Shown: positions 30,988 to 40,322 of the stretch, one piece after another | Layout: each line of letters opens with the position of its first letter | Position numbering within the stretch: position 1 is the stretch's first letter | Assembly (NCBI GenBank): GCA_016840095.1 | Contig: JAEOSZ010000006.1 | Coordinates: 29,200 to 93,199 of the forward strand | Length of the DNA: 64,000 nt | Reading direction: 5' to 3' | Source: Candidatus Heimdallarchaeota archaeon | Lineage (GTDB): Archaea > Asgardarchaeota > Heimdallarchaeia > Heimdallarchaeales > Heimdallarchaeaceae | The notes under the pieces: model-generated | Database searches by the model: none | What the model was told of the DNA's origin: nothing | Seen by the model: the letters and a program-made list of their open reading frames with translations, nothing else | Program-made: the position numbers and the translations under genes

Positions 30988-31077
30988 CGGACCAGGCAGG
31001 ATTCGAACCTGCGACCCCCAGCTGTCTTCAGTTTAAACTTCCGAAGGCTGGTGCCTTATCCGCTAGACTACTGGCCC
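30988..31077 (-). tRNA. tRNA-Arg(TCG) with a 17-nt canonical intron
   Basis: Minus-strand GGGCCAGTAGTCTAGCGGATAAGGCACCAGCCTTCGG[aagtttaaactgaagac]AGCTGGGGGTCGCAGGTTCGAATCCTGCCTGGTCCG; acceptor, D, anticodon and T stems all pair; CCA not encoded. Confidence 0.95.
31024..31040 (-). other. tRNA-Arg intron, position 37/38, within a bulge-helix-bulge
   Basis: CTTC (32-35) pairs with intron GAAG giving the 4-bp central helix; 3-nt bulges GGA and ACA; intron hairpin AGT-TTAA-ACT. Confidence 0.9.
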
Positions 31078-31179
31078 ATGCTGATTTTCTTTTTCATTAT
31101 ACTTTTTATTTCTTCTGTTGAAAGCTTATACAGAATTGTTGTTAGAATAAGGAATATAATTTTGGAAAAAGAGATAGTT

Positions 31180-32424
31180 CTATCTTGGAATTCCATTCTC
31201 AATCCATGATTTCAGGAGTCTCTCAAATTCCTTTTTCTTCTTAATTGATTGTGTTTGATATGCATAAATTTGCGACATTGCTAATCCTCCTAGTTCAACG
31301 TATGCCTCATCCATATCACAAATGGCTGATATTCTGGCTTTCCAATTTTCATCAGTGTCAGCTTGTTCTGCATAAGACATAAACAGTTTCAAAATCTTTT
31401 CGATTTTTGAAGAAACAGCTGATTCTTCTGTAACAGGTTTTGTGCTTACATCTACTTTAGCAGGTTTAGATTCTTCTCTTGGTTTAGGCTTTGGTTTAGG
31501 CTCAGGTTTAGGCTCAGCTTTTGGAGGAGGTGTTGATTCTGCTTTAGGTGCGGGTGTAGACGATGGTTTATCTTCAAGTTCTGCAAATATGTTCTCCTTA
31601 ATCATAGGTTTTGAGGAGGCACTAGATGAGGTGGGCATTGATTCTTTCTTAGGAGAATAACTAATTTTAGCAGGTTCTGTCCTTACGGGAGTTGATTCCT
31701 TCTTTTCAGAAATTGGAGTAGCGAACTTTATTTGATCTGGTGAGATTGTTTCTGCTGTCTTAGGTGCTGGCATAGAACCAGTAGAAGTTGAAACAGACAT
31801 TGGTTTTGAAGGAGATGTATAAGCATCATTGGGAACTGATAAGGTTATGTGAGGCATCTGCCTTGCATTAATGATTGCTTCTAATCCAATATCGATTGAT
31901 TCAACTACTGTTTTCAATGCAGGTGTTTCAGCTCCAAATTTCAGTACTTTTTCCTTTAAGGTTTGACTTCCAGCAGTCATTAAACTGAGTTTCTTCTTGA
32001 GATCCACATTTTCTTCTTGCAGTTTTTCTTCTCCTTTTTCTGCTTCAGTTTCAATTGATTCAATTGACCCCATAAGTGCATGCATCTGCAATTTTAGTTC
32101 TTCCCTTTCAGCATTGAATAAATCTTGCTGCAATCTTGTATCTTCAATTTCTTTATCCAAATCAACTTTTTCCTTTTGTAAATCTTCAACTAATTTAGAT
32201 AACTGATCTAGTTCTGTTGTAAGTTCACGAACTTTTTCATCTGATTGTGTTTGAGACATTTTTTCTTGGAGTTTCTCAAATAACTTAATTCTACGCATTG
32301 CTAGTTGAGGAGAAATATTTTCCTTTTGCATGAAATTAAGAATATACTCTAAATCATGAGGTTGGATGCTGTACTTCTTAAGAAGCTCTTCTATGGAAAC
32401 TGGATTTTCAGTCATAACCTTCAA
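31180..32424 (-). CDS. Coiled-coil protein with Pro/Lys-rich linker and C-terminal helical domain
   Basis: Long heptad region QKMSQTQSDEKVRELTTELDQLSKLVEDLQKEK..., linker PKAEPKPEPKPKPKPREESKP, C-term SKIEKILKLFMSYAEQADTDENWKARISAI. Confidence 0.65.
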   Translation of the reverse strand: MKVMTENPVSIEELLKKYSIQPHDLEYILNFMQKENISPQLAMRRIKLFEKLQEKMSQTQSDEKVRELTTELDQLSKLVEDLQKEKVDLDKEIEDTRLQQDLFNAEREELKLQMHALMGSIESIETEAEKGEEKLQEENVDLKKKLSLMTAGSQTLKEKVLKFGAETPALKTVVESIDIGLEAIINARQMPHITLSVPNDAYTSPSKPMSVSTSTGSMPAPKTAETISPDQIKFATPISEKKESTPVRTEPAKISYSPKKESMPTSSSASSKPMIKENIFAELEDKPSSTPAPKAESTPPPKAEPKPEPKPKPKPREESKPAKVDVSTKPVTEESAVSSKIEKILKLFMSYAEQADTDENWKARISAICDMDEAYVELGGLAMSQIYAYQTQSIKKKKEFERLLKSWIENGIPR

Positions 32425-32459
32425 TAGATTATACTTAGAATTAACTTAATAAAGTTTAG

Positions 32460-33581
32460 TTGTTGACGGGAAAAGGAAACGTTTTTTTATCTGGAAAGTC
32501 AATTCTCTCCAAGGTGCTTTATGTGGTTGACACTAGAGGATTAATGATTAACAGGTTAATTGTTTTATTACAGATTTTCATCTTTCCAACATATTTCTTC
32601 ATTTGGATGAATGTTGAACCAATGAAAAGTGCATCTCTGAGTGGTTTCTTCTTCTGGACAAGTAATAATCCACTGGAGGGAACAGGTGAACTAATTATTC
32701 TACGGATATTGGCTCCTATAATATTTGCACTTCCATTCACATTAGCTTCCATAATAAGAGCAACTAGAATTGCAAATTCATATGAACTCATGTGGAGAGC
32801 TATGGGAAAGGTTAGAATCGACACCAAAGTTTTCTATATGGTTAATGCTATGTTCTGTTTATTCTTCTTAATTTTCCCTTTTACCGCTCCAATTATTGCA
32901 GTTTTTGGATCCTTCTTTGCGGTTAAGTTAATTTTACATGCTTTTGGTATCAAGAAAAATGTTCCTACTATTCTTGTTGTTATTCCTGGATTGTTTCTTG
33001 CAGCAATTCCATTAATGATTACAATATCATTTTTTGCTCAGTATTCTACAATATTTGTACCTATATGGCAAATTTGGACAGGGTATTCTCCAATCTTCTA
33101 CGGGATTGTTTTATGTTTAGCATGTGCTATGGCAATTGGAAATTTCATCATGTTTCTACGAGAAGGAGCATCTGAAGTATCTTATACAAAAACAATATCA
33201 GATCGCATAGGTTTGTTTATTAAAATTTTATTATTTGTTGGGATTCTTATGCTGTTTATCTTTGTAGATAATAATGGAGCATCTTTAGCTGATTGGAATT
33301 CTTCAGGACTTGCTATGTTCATAATTAACATCGTTGCCATAGTCTTAGGTGGTTTTGAAACAATTGTAAGATGGCGTAAGGGACATGCTAAAGAAGGTGG
33401 AGGTGGTGGAGGGGCTGGAACTCTTATGGTACCTATCTTCATTGGTGTAAATTTCTTTATCAGATATTTTGCACGACCAGACATAGTTGTTACAATTATA
33501 GTATCAATCTCAGCTCTTATCTTCTTTGGGCTTTTCATAGCTGCATACAGATATGCTAATGATGAAACACTATTTGAGTAA
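32460..33581 (+). CDS. Multi-TM membrane protein of unknown function
   Basis: About eight to ten hydrophobic segments; GGGGGGAG loop; no family recognised. Confidence 0.6.
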   Translation: MLTGKGNVFLSGKSILSKVLYVVDTRGLMINRLIVLLQIFIFPTYFFIWMNVEPMKSASLSGFFFWTSNNPLEGTGELIILRILAPIIFALPFTLASIIRATRIANSYELMWRAMGKVRIDTKVFYMVNAMFCLFFLIFPFTAPIIAVFGSFFAVKLILHAFGIKKNVPTILVVIPGLFLAAIPLMITISFFAQYSTIFVPIWQIWTGYSPIFYGIVLCLACAMAIGNFIMFLREGASEVSYTKTISDRIGLFIKILLFVGILMLFIFVDNNGASLADWNSSGLAMFIINIVAIVLGGFETIVRWRKGHAKEGGGGGGAGTLMVPIFIGVNFFIRYFARPDIVVTIIVSISALIFFGLFIAAYRYANDETLFE

Positions 33582-33631
33582 TTGAATCACTAAGGTTTAT
33601 CAAGGAATTGACAAACAATTCCTAACCAAAA

Positions 33632-33640
33632 TTTTTATAT
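33632..33640 (+). promoter_or_regulatory. Putative TATA box upstream of the subunit E gene
   Basis: tttttatat about 50-60 nt upstream of the ATG at 33692. Confidence 0.3.
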
Positions 33641-33691
33641 GCCGACTTATGAAGACCTTATCAAATTCTCCCTAAGTCTGAGAGGGTTCCA

Positions 33692-34315
33692 ATGAGTGAC
33701 AATCCAGAAATTACTAAAAAGATTGAAGAAAACACAGAGAAGCTAATAAAAGAAATTTTAGCTGATCAGAAAAAAGCAATCACTGAAATTAATAAAGGAA
33801 CAGAAGATAAAATCAAGGGAATTCAAGGCAAGATTGTAGAAGATGCAAAAACCAAAGCAGATTCTGAATTTATGAAAGAGAAAGCTAAGAAAGAACTTGA
33901 ACTTAAACTTCAAATTACAAAATATCGAGACGAACTGGTTTCTGATTTGATTAACAAAGCTAAAGAAAAGATATCTAATCTCATAGGGACAAAAGAATAT
34001 AGTAAAAATCTTGAAAAATTAGTTTTAGAAGCGGCTTTAACTCTTAAGCAACCTGAGATTTCCATCTTATGTAGAAAAGAGGACAAGGACATATTCTCTA
34101 AACAGTTCTTTGATAATGTTTCCAAACAATTTACAGATAAACAACTAAAGGTGAAATTTAACGTTTCAAGTAATTTCATCAAATCAATGGGTGGAGTAAA
34201 GGTGGAAACAGCTGATGGAAGAATCAGCATTGACAATACTTATGAGAAGAGGATTGAAAGGTCATTAGATGATTTGAAAAGAGAGTTATCATTATTACTT
34301 ACACAAGAAGGTTGA
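33692..34315 (+). CDS. atpE: A-type (V/A) ATP synthase subunit E
   Basis: N-terminal coiled coil and C-terminal MGGVKVETADGRISIDNTYEKRIERSLDDLKRELSLLL typical of A-ATPase E. Confidence 0.85.
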   Translation: MSDNPEITKKIEENTEKLIKEILADQKKAITEINKGTEDKIKGIQGKIVEDAKTKADSEFMKEKAKKELELKLQITKYRDELVSDLINKAKEKISNLIGTKEYSKNLEKLVLEAALTLKQPEISILCRKEDKDIFSKQFFDNVSKQFTDKQLKVKFNVSSNFIKSMGGVKVETADGRISIDNTYEKRIERSLDDLKRELSLLLTQEG

Positions 34316-34917
34316 TTTCTATGAATAAAAAAATCTGGATAAAAGCAAGTGTGTTTCTTTTATTAGCTGTCTTCATGTTAAACCCTCATGCAAACGTTTC
34401 AAGAGCACAATCGGATCAATATATAGGTGCTTTTAATGGCCGTATGTCAACTACTAGCATCATTAGAAACAGTAGAGTTACCATACAAGCAACACTTGTT
34501 AACTTCGGAGATTTAGATATTGAGGTTGTATCCTTTAATGCTGAGTTTGTTCACACAGGTGGTAATGACAGATTCAACACAACCTACACCATATCCTATG
34601 ATGCTTATCATAGAACAATCGAACCTGGAGATAGTATAACAGGTACTCTTAGAGAAGAAATTACCAGTCCAGAAGCAGAATATAATGTAACTATTTACTT
34701 CGAAGCTACAGATTCTTATCACCCGCATGACCAATTTGGTGCCATACCTATAGCTTACATAGCTGCAGAAAACATCACTGTATCTGTTGTTGACTTTGGA
34801 GGACCTTCAAACATAATTATAGGTGTTGGTTTAGCATTTGCAGGAATTGTAGGTATTGTAGTAATTGTAATCATCTATGGTTGGTTAAAGGAAAAACTTG
34901 CCAAAAGAAAGTATTAG
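34312..34917 (+). CDS. Secreted/membrane-anchored CARDB-like beta-domain protein
   Basis: Signal peptide; beta-rich ectodomain VTIQATLVNFGDLDIEVVSFNAEF...IEPGDSITGTL; C-terminal TM. Confidence 0.6.
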   Translation: MISMNKKIWIKASVFLLLAVFMLNPHANVSRAQSDQYIGAFNGRMSTTSIIRNSRVTIQATLVNFGDLDIEVVSFNAEFVHTGGNDRFNTTYTISYDAYHRTIEPGDSITGTLREEITSPEAEYNVTIYFEATDSYHPHDQFGAIPIAYIAAENITVSVVDFGGPSNIIIGVGLAFAGIVGIVVIVIIYGWLKEKLAKRKY

Positions 34918-34929
34918 TTGATTTAGTAT

Positions 34930-35400
34930 CTAAGTTAAACTCAATAACCAGTTTTGAGGAAGGTAAACCAAGCCTTCTTTAATCATTTGCAATATAATTT
35001 TTTCAAGTTTTTTTAAATTAATATCAAATAAATCACAGCTCTTAATCAAATCATCTAAGGTTCCGGAAATATTGTTTCTTATTAGATGCAAGACTGTTTC
35101 GGTTAATGAAGCAGAAGGAACATCTGGAAGCTCAATTCGTTTTTGTGAATGTTCTTCTATTAAATTGGAAATCAAGTCAATTTGAGTATCAGCAATGGTA
35201 AAGAATTTTTCTGCTAAACTTGAATTTAGAGTTTTAACTTCTAAAAAACCATCACAGTTAAATGAAGATTTTTCACAAATTATTGCTTCACCTGGAAAAT
35301 AAGTCTCTATTTTTCCACAACTTCTGCAGAATCTGTGCTGATATCTATCTGGTATTTCATTTATTGTTTCACAATTAGAGCATCGAAAAAGAATTCTCAT
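34930..35400 (-). CDS. Zinc-ribbon protein with C-terminal helical (wHTH-like) region
   Basis: FRCSNCETINEIPDRYQHRFCRSCGKIETYFPGEAIIC; overlaps the start of the upstream methyltransferase gene. Confidence 0.6.
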   Translation of the reverse strand: MRILFRCSNCETINEIPDRYQHRFCRSCGKIETYFPGEAIICEKSSFNCDGFLEVKTLNSSLAEKFFTIADTQIDLISNLIEEHSQKRIELPDVPSASLTETVLHLIRNNISGTLDDLIKSCDLFDINLKKLEKIILQMIKEGLVYLPQNWLLSLT

Positions 35401-36206
35401 TGATCTACTTCCTTGAACACTTTTCGAGCGAAAATCAGATAGCCAGTATGACCGATCATTCGAGTATTTGGCCTAATAGCATGTGGTTTAAGTTGAAAAT
35501 CTCTTTTAATTAGTTCGTGAGCTTTAATATCATCAAAATCGAATTCTGAAAATGTTGTAATAACTCGCTCAATTTGATTAAATGTTGGTAAGAAAACTGT
35601 TAGTATCCCACCATATTTTAGAGATTCATAAGCATGTGGAATCACAATGCAGGGATCCCCCAGATCAAGAACTATAGCATCAACATTTTTCTCTTCAAAT
35701 CCAGTTGAAACATCTTTTAGTTTCATTGATACGTTTGTTTCAACTCCGATACGAGAAAGATTTTCCTTTGCAGTTTCAAATGCTGTTTCTCTATTTTCAT
35801 ATGTGTAAACTTGTCCTGTTTGACCGACATATGTTGCAAGTATTGATGTTAAAGCTCCACTTCCAGTTCCTGCTTCAATAACACGACTACCTGGTTTTAT
35901 TCCTCCGTTCATCAAAATTGAACCTGCATCCTTTGTATAAATTATCTGAGAACTGTGCGGTATCTGTTTAAGAAAATCACTAGGAATAGGATCGTAAATA
36001 GTTAAGTAGACTGATTTGTTTGTAATTACTTTGGTTCCATATGGTTTTCCAATTATATGGTCAAAATCAAAAAATCCTTTGTGGCAATGAAATTGTTTTC
36101 CACTAATCGCTCTAGTTAACCATCTTTTTCTTTCATCTAAGACAATAAGTATGTCTGAACCATCCTTGATTATTCCTTTATCATTAGAAACTTTCATGAA
36201 ATCCAT
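35397..36206 (-). CDS. trmI: tRNA (adenine-N1)-methyltransferase TrmI/Trm61-like
   Basis: IIYTKDAGSILMNGGIKPGSRVIEAGTGSGALTSILATYVGQTGQVYTYENRETAFETAKENLSR; VLDLGDPCIVIPHAYESLKYGGILTVFLPTFNQIE. Confidence 0.9.
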   Translation of the reverse strand: MDFMKVSNDKGIIKDGSDILIVLDERKRWLTRAISGKQFHCHKGFFDFDHIIGKPYGTKVITNKSVYLTIYDPIPSDFLKQIPHSSQIIYTKDAGSILMNGGIKPGSRVIEAGTGSGALTSILATYVGQTGQVYTYENRETAFETAKENLSRIGVETNVSMKLKDVSTGFEEKNVDAIVLDLGDPCIVIPHAYESLKYGGILTVFLPTFNQIERVITTFSEFDFDDIKAHELIKRDFQLKPHAIRPNTRMIGHTGYLIFARKVFKEVDQ

Positions 36207-36257
36207 TCTAATGAAGAAAAGAAAGAATAAAAATGTATTTTTCTAGTAGAAAAAGCG

Positions 36258-37070
36258 CTAAATTTTCCTTCCGTACATTTTGTAGGTACTTCTTCCAATT
36301 AATTGTATAGCCTGCTTTCTTGTTAAGAGACGCCTTACAAGAAAAGTTACCATTTTATTAATAATACCAGGAGCAAAAATAGGTTTTTTCCCTAATTTTG
36401 CAATTGACTCTTTTGCTACTTTCATTGGATCCATTGGTTCAGGAACTAAAATACCAGGATTGTCTGGTTCTGTAGCAATATAATTTGGAGTTTTTGTATT
36501 TCCTGCTGCACAAGCTAAAACATCTATATTGTGGGCTTTTAGCTCATACCATAATCCCTCTGCCAAGATAGCATTATATGCTTTAGTTGCAGAATAATGA
36601 ACTGTTAAAGGGGTCCCTTGATAGCCAGCCATGGAACTAAGTAAGATGATTCCACCTCTTTTTCTACTCTTCATTAACTTGCCAAAATGATCAACTAGAA
36701 TTGTTGGTCCCCTGCAATTAATGTTAATAGTCCTAAGATGTTCCTCAATGTCAGAATTTAGAAACAATCCTATGGGAATAATAGCTGCATTATAAACTAG
36801 AATATTAATTTCAATATCCTTGGTATGTTCTTCTAGAATACTAATCACAGATAATTCAGCTAAATCCGCACTAATTGTTCGTACTTCCACACCATAAGTT
36901 GAAGTTATTTCAGTTGAAATCCTATTAAGTAAAGATTTTCTCCTTGCGACTAAAACCAAATTTAATCCTTTTGTTGCTAATATTCTAGCAAAGGCCTCAC
37001 CGATTCCTTGAGAACCACCAGCAATTAATGCCCAAGGTCCGTATTTTTGTTTAAATTTTTCTTTTTTCAT
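36258..37070 (-). CDS. Short-chain dehydrogenase/reductase
   Basis: WALIAGGSQGIGEAFARILA (TGxxxGIG-like), YNAAI, SSMAGYQGTPLTVHYSATKAYN (S...YxxxK). Confidence 0.93.
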   Translation of the reverse strand: MKKEKFKQKYGPWALIAGGSQGIGEAFARILATKGLNLVLVARRKSLLNRISTEITSTYGVEVRTISADLAELSVISILEEHTKDIEINILVYNAAIIPIGLFLNSDIEEHLRTININCRGPTILVDHFGKLMKSRKRGGIILLSSMAGYQGTPLTVHYSATKAYNAILAEGLWYELKAHNIDVLACAAGNTKTPNYIATEPDNPGILVPEPMDPMKVAKESIAKLGKKPIFAPGIINKMVTFLVRRLLTRKQAIQLIGRSTYKMYGRKI

Positions 37071-37190
37071 GTTAGGAATTGCATTCTATAGAAGTTGAAT
37101 ATAAAACTTAAGCAAATAAAAACTACAAAGGAATATTGGTGTATTTCTATTATATTGTAAAAGCATAGAAATAAAAGAGAAAAGAAGGAG

Positions 37191-38516
37191 TTAGAGGAAG
37201 TTTTTCTCTTTTAAAACATCTTTTAGTTTAGGAAATCCAATTTCTTCAAGCTCGTATTTCACTCTAACTATCGGTTTATTGACTTTAATCAATCGAGTAA
37301 TATCTATCGGAGTTGCAGAAACAACCACTTCACAATCTGTGTTATTAATAGTATCTTCTAAATCCTTAAGCTGTTGATCGAAGTAACCCATAGCAGGTAG
37401 AAGTGTTCCAATTTCAGGGTAATGTTCGAATGTTTCTTTCATACTACCTACTAGATATGGTCGAGGATCAACTAGTTCTTTTGCCCCAAATCTTCTAGCA
37501 GCTACAACACCGGCTCCATATTTCATTTCGCCGTGAGTTAAGGTAGGTCCATCTTCAATTACAAGAACTCTTTTCCCTTTAACTAACTTAGGATTATCTA
37601 CAAAAATTGGTGATGCTGCTTCAATTATTATTGCATTAGGATTAACTCTTCGAATATTCTCTTCTAGCTCCATCACATTCTTGTAATCTGTTGTGGTTAT
37701 CTTGTTCACAACAACAACATCAGCTAGGTTAAGAGTTGTTTCTCCGGGATGATATGTTGTTTCATGACCCACCCTATGAGGATCAGCTACTACAATTTGC
37801 AAATCTGGTTGGTAAAATGAAAAATCATTATTACCACCATCCCAAAGAATCACATCTGCTTCTTTTTCTGCTTCTCTTAAAATAGCTTCATAATCTACTC
37901 CAGAGTAAATGACTAAACCTCTATCAATATATGGTTCATATTCTTCTCTTTCTTCAATTGTTGTTTCATGTTTATCTAAATCAGAATATTCAGCAAATCT
38001 TTGAACTGCTTGTTTGGCTAAGTCTCCATATGGCATAGGATGGCGTATTGCCACTATCTTTTTACCAGCATCAGTTAGTAACTGAACAATTTTTCGTGAT
38101 GTTTGTGATTTACCACTTCCAGTTCTTACTGCACAGACACTAATCAAAGGTTTTGTGCTTTTTATCATGGTACCTTTAGTACCCAACAAGGTAAAAGCTG
38201 CTCCACATGCATTTACAAGTGATGCTTTATGCATGACGTATTCGTGTGTGACATCAGAATATGAAAAAACCACTTCATCTACATCATATTTTTTGATAAC
38301 TTCTACTAGTTCAGTTTCATCATAAATTGGTATACCCTCAGGATATAACTCGCCAGAGAGTTCAGCAGGATATTTACGATCTACAATATCAGGAATTTGA
38401 GTAGCTGTAAAAGCCACAACCTCATATGATTCGTTAGTTCGATAATATGTATTAAAATTGTGAAAGTCCCTTCCTGCTGCTCCCATAATCAATATTTTTC
38501 TTCGTTTTGTGCTCAT
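37191..38516 (-). CDS. Cyclic 2,3-diphosphoglycerate synthetase-family P-loop protein
   Basis: ILIMGAAGRDFHNFNTYYR, SVCAVRTGSGKSQTSRKI, VIRHPMPYGDL-like AIRHPMPYGDL, ILWDGGNNDFSFYQPDLQIVVADPHR, VVNKITT. Confidence 0.85.
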   Translation of the reverse strand: MSTKRRKILIMGAAGRDFHNFNTYYRTNESYEVVAFTATQIPDIVDRKYPAELSGELYPEGIPIYDETELVEVIKKYDVDEVVFSYSDVTHEYVMHKASLVNACGAAFTLLGTKGTMIKSTKPLISVCAVRTGSGKSQTSRKIVQLLTDAGKKIVAIRHPMPYGDLAKQAVQRFAEYSDLDKHETTIEEREEYEPYIDRGLVIYSGVDYEAILREAEKEADVILWDGGNNDFSFYQPDLQIVVADPHRVGHETTYHPGETTLNLADVVVVNKITTTDYKNVMELEENIRRVNPNAIIIEAASPIFVDNPKLVKGKRVLVIEDGPTLTHGEMKYGAGVVAARRFGAKELVDPRPYLVGSMKETFEHYPEIGTLLPAMGYFDQQLKDLEDTINNTDCEVVVSATPIDITRLIKVNKPIVRVKYELEEIGFPKLKDVLKEKNFL

Positions 38517-38610
38517 TGTTAGCCCTCAACGCCTTATATTCCGAACTATTAGACAAGTATTAAAAAATTTGTGATTTACTAGCAATAAATAGAATATTCT
38601 CTGAAAAGAT

Positions 38611-38871
38611 TTATTTTTTTGCAATTTTCCAGTTAATTCGCCATTGCATGAGAAAGATCACCCCAATAGCAACGAAGAGACCTACAAAAGTTGCTACAAT
38701 GAGCGAGATATTACGTGTTGTTGAAGAAGCATTTTTAGTTGCATAAAAAGCAATTAACATACCACCAATACTAAAGATAAATGGGGCAGTAAACCCTAAA
38801 GCAAGCATCTTCTTAGTAACTACAGGAGATTCCTTTTCACTCATTCTATCATCAAATTGAGTGAATAACAT
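38611..38871 (-). CDS. Small two-TM protein
   Basis: 86 aa with two hydrophobic segments; intergenic space both sides. Confidence 0.5.
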   Translation of the reverse strand: MLFTQFDDRMSEKESPVVTKKMLALGFTAPFIFSIGGMLIAFYATKNASSTTRNISLIVATFVGLFVAIGVIFLMQWRINWKIAKK

Positions 38872-38899
38872 TAAAATCTTATTGAAAGAATACTGTTAA

Positions 38900-39484
38900 C
38901 TAACCTTCATTCAAATTATAAAGATGGTTACATACTATTGTTATTACATGAGACGCTAGATAGTTTTTTTCACCTATACTAGTAGGAGTATATTCAAGAT
39001 TAAACAAAGCTTCTTCCTGTTCATCTGATAAATCATGTTGGCTTCCTAAGATAAAACATAAGGTAGAATCTTCCTTAGAAATTTCTTTTTGTTTGTTAAT
39101 TAACAAACCGTTTGGAGTTAGATAGAAAATTGATGATTTCTTATTAAGATTATCTAATAAATTTTTGAAACTAATATCTATATAATCAGCATTGTATTCC
39201 TGGGGATTTGCTAGAATTTCAATTGACATGTGAGTAGAATCAATTTCGCTTTGAAGAGTATTCATTTTCTTTGAAATTGGAATTTCCAATACTTTCTGTT
39301 CAAGATTATGAGACAAGTATACAAATAATCTAATTTCCTTTCCCAGTCTATTATTCCACCTGGCTAAATTCAGTAAACAGCGTGAAATAACATCTAATCT
39401 TTCTTGTCCTCCTATCACTGATTTAATGTTCTTTCGAGTGGAACTTCTAATGGTTGATGAAGGAATTAGAAAAGTTAAAGACAA
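38900..39484 (-). CDS. trmY: tRNA (pseudouridine-54-N1)-methyltransferase TrmY
   Basis: DVISRCLLNLARWNNRLGKEIRLFVYL; LCFILGSQHDLSDEQEEAL; SIGEKNYLASHVITIVCNHL. Confidence 0.85.
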   Translation of the reverse strand: MSLTFLIPSSTIRSSTRKNIKSVIGGQERLDVISRCLLNLARWNNRLGKEIRLFVYLSHNLEQKVLEIPISKKMNTLQSEIDSTHMSIEILANPQEYNADYIDISFKNLLDNLNKKSSIFYLTPNGLLINKQKEISKEDSTLCFILGSQHDLSDEQEEALFNLEYTPTSIGEKNYLASHVITIVCNHLYNLNEG

Positions 39485-39531
39485 ATTTTGGTTCCTCCAG
39501 AAAAGGAAAAGATTTGTAGAAGATAATAGAA

Positions 39532-39807
39532 TTATCTACCTCTTCTATCATCCTTTGCCCTAATATTTGTTCTACCCCTGTGTATCGAGCAGGAGATGCA
39601 GTAGTAAGCAATCTTCTTTTGGCGAGGAATAATTGTACCTTCATCTCTGAGTTCTTTAGCTAAACGATAATCAACAGCACTAGTGTAGATGCTATATTTT
39701 TTAGCTTTATCAGATGGAACTAACTTTCCACAAGAATGACATTGAACTCCTGTGGCTCTTCCTCGTTTTCCGCCAGACCTTCCTCCCGATTTTCTCTTTT
39801 TAGGCAT
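39532..39807 (-). CDS. rps26e: Ribosomal protein eS26
   Basis: MPKKRKSGGRSGGKRGRATGVQCHSCGKLVPSDKAKKY...IAYYCISCSIHRGRTNIRAKDDRRGR; CxxC pairs as in eS26. Confidence 0.88.
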   Translation of the reverse strand: MPKKRKSGGRSGGKRGRATGVQCHSCGKLVPSDKAKKYSIYTSAVDYRLAKELRDEGTIIPRQKKIAYYCISCSIHRGRTNIRAKDDRRGR

Positions 39808-39893
39808 GTTAAGTTTTCACCTTCATTATAATGTACCTAATGCAGAAATTCTGTGTGAATTTTTAAATTTGTTGAAAAAAGAGCGAGATATAT

Positions 39894-40268
39894 TTATGAA
39901 TCAATTTCCTTTGAAAATAATTTCTCATAGGTTTGCTTAAGATATAGTTCTGCATCACCCATTACCTCCTCTCCGAATTTAGTAATTATATAGTATTTTC
40001 TGTCTATTCTTTCATCACTATTTCTCATTTCAGTTTTTTCAACCAATCCTTCTCTTTCAAGAAGGTAGAGTATTGTATAATTTGTAACAGTTGCTGGACT
40101 AAAACCAAACCTTTCCTGAATCTCTCGTTTCAACTGATAGGCATATTTTGGTCCTTCTCTTAGGAGTTTCAATACCCATATCCATAGTAAATCAATAGTT
40201 AGATTCTTTACTAGACGTTGATAAGCTTTGGATTCTTTTGAATCTTCAATTGAATTTTCAGCACTCAT
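39894..40268 (-). CDS. PadR-family transcriptional regulator
   Basis: LLWIWVLKLLREGPKYAYQLKREIQERFGFSPATVTNYTILYLLEREGLVEK. Confidence 0.9.
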   Translation of the reverse strand: MSAENSIEDSKESKAYQRLVKNLTIDLLWIWVLKLLREGPKYAYQLKREIQERFGFSPATVTNYTILYLLEREGLVEKTEMRNSDERIDRKYYIITKFGEEVMGDAELYLKQTYEKLFSKEIDS

Positions 40269-40322
40269 CCTTTGTTGACATTTATAACTTGTTTAAAAAA
40301 CTTCAGTAGAAATGAAAAAAAA

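Noticed and set aside
31440-31560. Short tandem-like repeat (ggtttaggct / ggctcaggtttaggctc)
   Set aside because: Encodes the PKPEPKPKP linker in frame; low-complexity coding sequence, not a regulatory repeat or CRISPR.
33395-33420. G-rich tract (ggtggaggtggtggaggggctgg), possible G-quadruplex
   Set aside because: Explained by an in-frame Gly6 loop of the membrane protein; G runs are mostly 2 nt so quadruplex formation is unlikely.
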